From Ignavibacteriaceae bacterium (GTDB lineage: Bacteria > Bacteroidota > Ignavibacteria > Ignavibacteriales > Ignavibacteriaceae), in contig JARLHB010000164.1 of the NCBI GenBank assembly GCA_031292465.1, positions 1 through 23,700 on the forward strand: a DNA stretch of 23,700 bases, read 5' to 3'. Positions 22,885 through 23,700 of this stretch are shown in pieces. Below the pieces are notes generated by a model. That model was given only the letters and a program-made list of their open reading frames with translations. It was not told where the DNA came from and did no database searches. Every line of letters starts with the position of its first letter. Position 1 is the stretch's first letter. The translations under genes were made by a program, and so were the position numbers.

Positions 22885-23700
22885 TTGAATATTGCTGTAG
22901 TGGGAACCGGTTATGTTGGTTTGGTAACCGGAACATGTTTTGCCGAAACAGGCAACGACGTAATCTGTGTTGATATAGATAAGAAAAAAATAGAAAAAAT
23001 AAAGAAGGGCATTGTCCCTATTTTTGAACCAGGGCTTGATGTTCTGGTTGAAAGAAATATTAAAGTTGGCAGGCTAAAATTTACAACCGACCTTAATGAT
23101 GCTGCAAGGAAGTCGGAAGTTGTTTTCCTGTGTTTACCGACTCCGCAGGATGGCGACGGCAGCGCTGATTTGAAATATGTTCTTGGTGTGGCGGATGATT
23201 TAGGCAAATTATTTAAATCTGAACCAAATATAGGCTATAAGATTCTTGTGGATAAAAGCACAGTACCTGTGGGTACAAGCGATAAGGTCCGTGACGCAAT
23301 TAAAAAGCATGCTCCTGATTTTGACTTTGATGTGGCTTCCAACCCTGAATTTTTAAGGGAAGGTATGGCGGTGGAAGATTTTATGAGGCCGGAAAGAGTT
23401 GTAATCGGAACCAGTAATGAAAAAACAAAACAAAAGCTTGCAGTTTTGTATGAACCATTCATTCGCTCAGGCAATCCGATTTATTTTATGGATGAGCGTT
23501 CGGCGGAAGTAACCAAGTATGCTGCCAATTCATTTTTGGCCGTAAAAATTTCTTTTATGAATGAAATTGCAAATTTGTGCGAACACGTCGGCGCTGAAGT
23601 TGATAAAGTGAGGATTGGAATTGGTTCTGATTCCAGGATTGGCAAACGCTTTTTGTTCCCGGGCATTGGCTACGGCGGATCGTGTTTTCCTAAAGATGTA
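22885..23700 (+). CDS. UDP-glucose 6-dehydrogenase (partial, runs off the right edge)
   Basis: The first 272 codons are present and the frame stays open to the window edge. The enzyme oxidises UDP-glucose to UDP-glucuronate with two NAD+, feeding capsule, exopolysaccharide or other surface glycan synthesis. The N-terminal Rossmann motif is GTGYVG (7-12). Further family segments are FLCLPTPQ (about 77-84), the STVPVGT motif (about 126-132), NPEFLREG and the hinge helix with KYAANSFLAVKISFMNE. The catalytic cysteine is C267 in GGSCFPKD at the very end. The start is TTG at 22885. UDP-glucose dehydrogenase is favoured over UDP-ManNAc or GDP-mannose dehydrogenase by these segments, but the C-terminal third is not visible. 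Confidence 0.9.
   Translation, partial: MNIAVVGTGYVGLVTGTCFAETGNDVICVDIDKKKIEKIKKGIVPIFEPGLDVLVERNIKVGRLKFTTDLNDAARKSEVVFLCLPTPQDGDGSADLKYVLGVADDLGKLFKSEPNIGYKILVDKSTVPVGTSDKVRDAIKKHAPDFDFDVASNPEFLREGMAVEDFMRPERVVIGTSNEKTKQKLAVLYEPFIRSGNPIYFMDERSAEVTKYAANSFLAVKISFMNEIANLCEHVGAEVDKVRIGIGSDSRIGKRFLFPGIGYGGSCFPKDV

Noticed and set aside
1..23700. tRNA, rRNA, phage, toxin-antitoxin or defence genes
   Set aside because: I looked for cloverleaf-like segments, rRNA strings and the usual protein motifs and found none I could support.

Overview
The window reads as a chromosomal segment of an AT-rich, Gram-negative bacterium of the Bacteroidota/Ignavibacteriota type. The strongest pointer is the C-terminal sorting tail of the secreted subtilase (NQNYPNPFNPSTTI followed by a G-I-Y-F-Y-type β-domain), which is typical of type IX secretion clients in Ignavibacteria and relatives. 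A PorV/PorQ-like outer-membrane protein and a DPP-IV-type peptidase fit the same picture. The exact taxon is inference.

Layout: (1) 32-1093, a GT9 heptosyltransferase-like glycosyltransferase. (2) 1094-1361, an intergenic patch with three hairpins. (3) 1362-1892 (-), a LOG-like nucleotide-binding protein. (4) 2016-3674, a PorV-like outer-membrane β-barrel, convergent with 3740-4708 (-), an aldo/keto reductase; a long inverted repeat lies between them. (5) 5035-8970, a compact operon: ECF sigma factor, membrane anti-sigma factor with a zinc finger and a HEAT-repeat exterior, then two secreted DUF4097 proteins built of strict 18-residue repeats. (6) 9360-10157, an exported PHP-like hydrolase, and 10357-12606, an S9/DPP-IV peptidase. 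(7) 12745-13437, a DUF2461 protein flanked by two related palindromes, and 13531-13893 (-), a half-size TauE/SafE transporter. (8) 14065-15852, a 5'-nucleotidase family phosphoesterase with a TTG start, then a small ACT-like regulator at 16066-16329. (9) 16330-16740, an intergenic region dense in structured repeats. (10) 16741-18030, hemL with a textbook terminator; 18224-21091, the T9SS-sorted subtilase; 21287-22774, a hybrid PAS-kinase-receiver protein; and from 22885 off the right edge, a UDP-glucose dehydrogenase.

Most genes are single housekeeping, envelope or secreted functions. The clear functional unit is the sigma/anti-sigma/DUF4097 operon, which looks like a self-contained envelope-sensing module. 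The second notable signal is a family of six 24-nt intergenic elements (TGTAC/TGTAA guide, 7-bp covarying stem, invariant CGCTG loop), twice arranged as inverted pairs, resembling REP/BIME elements. At least three further repeat families lie between genes. No rRNA, tRNA, CRISPR array, transposase or phage gene was seen.
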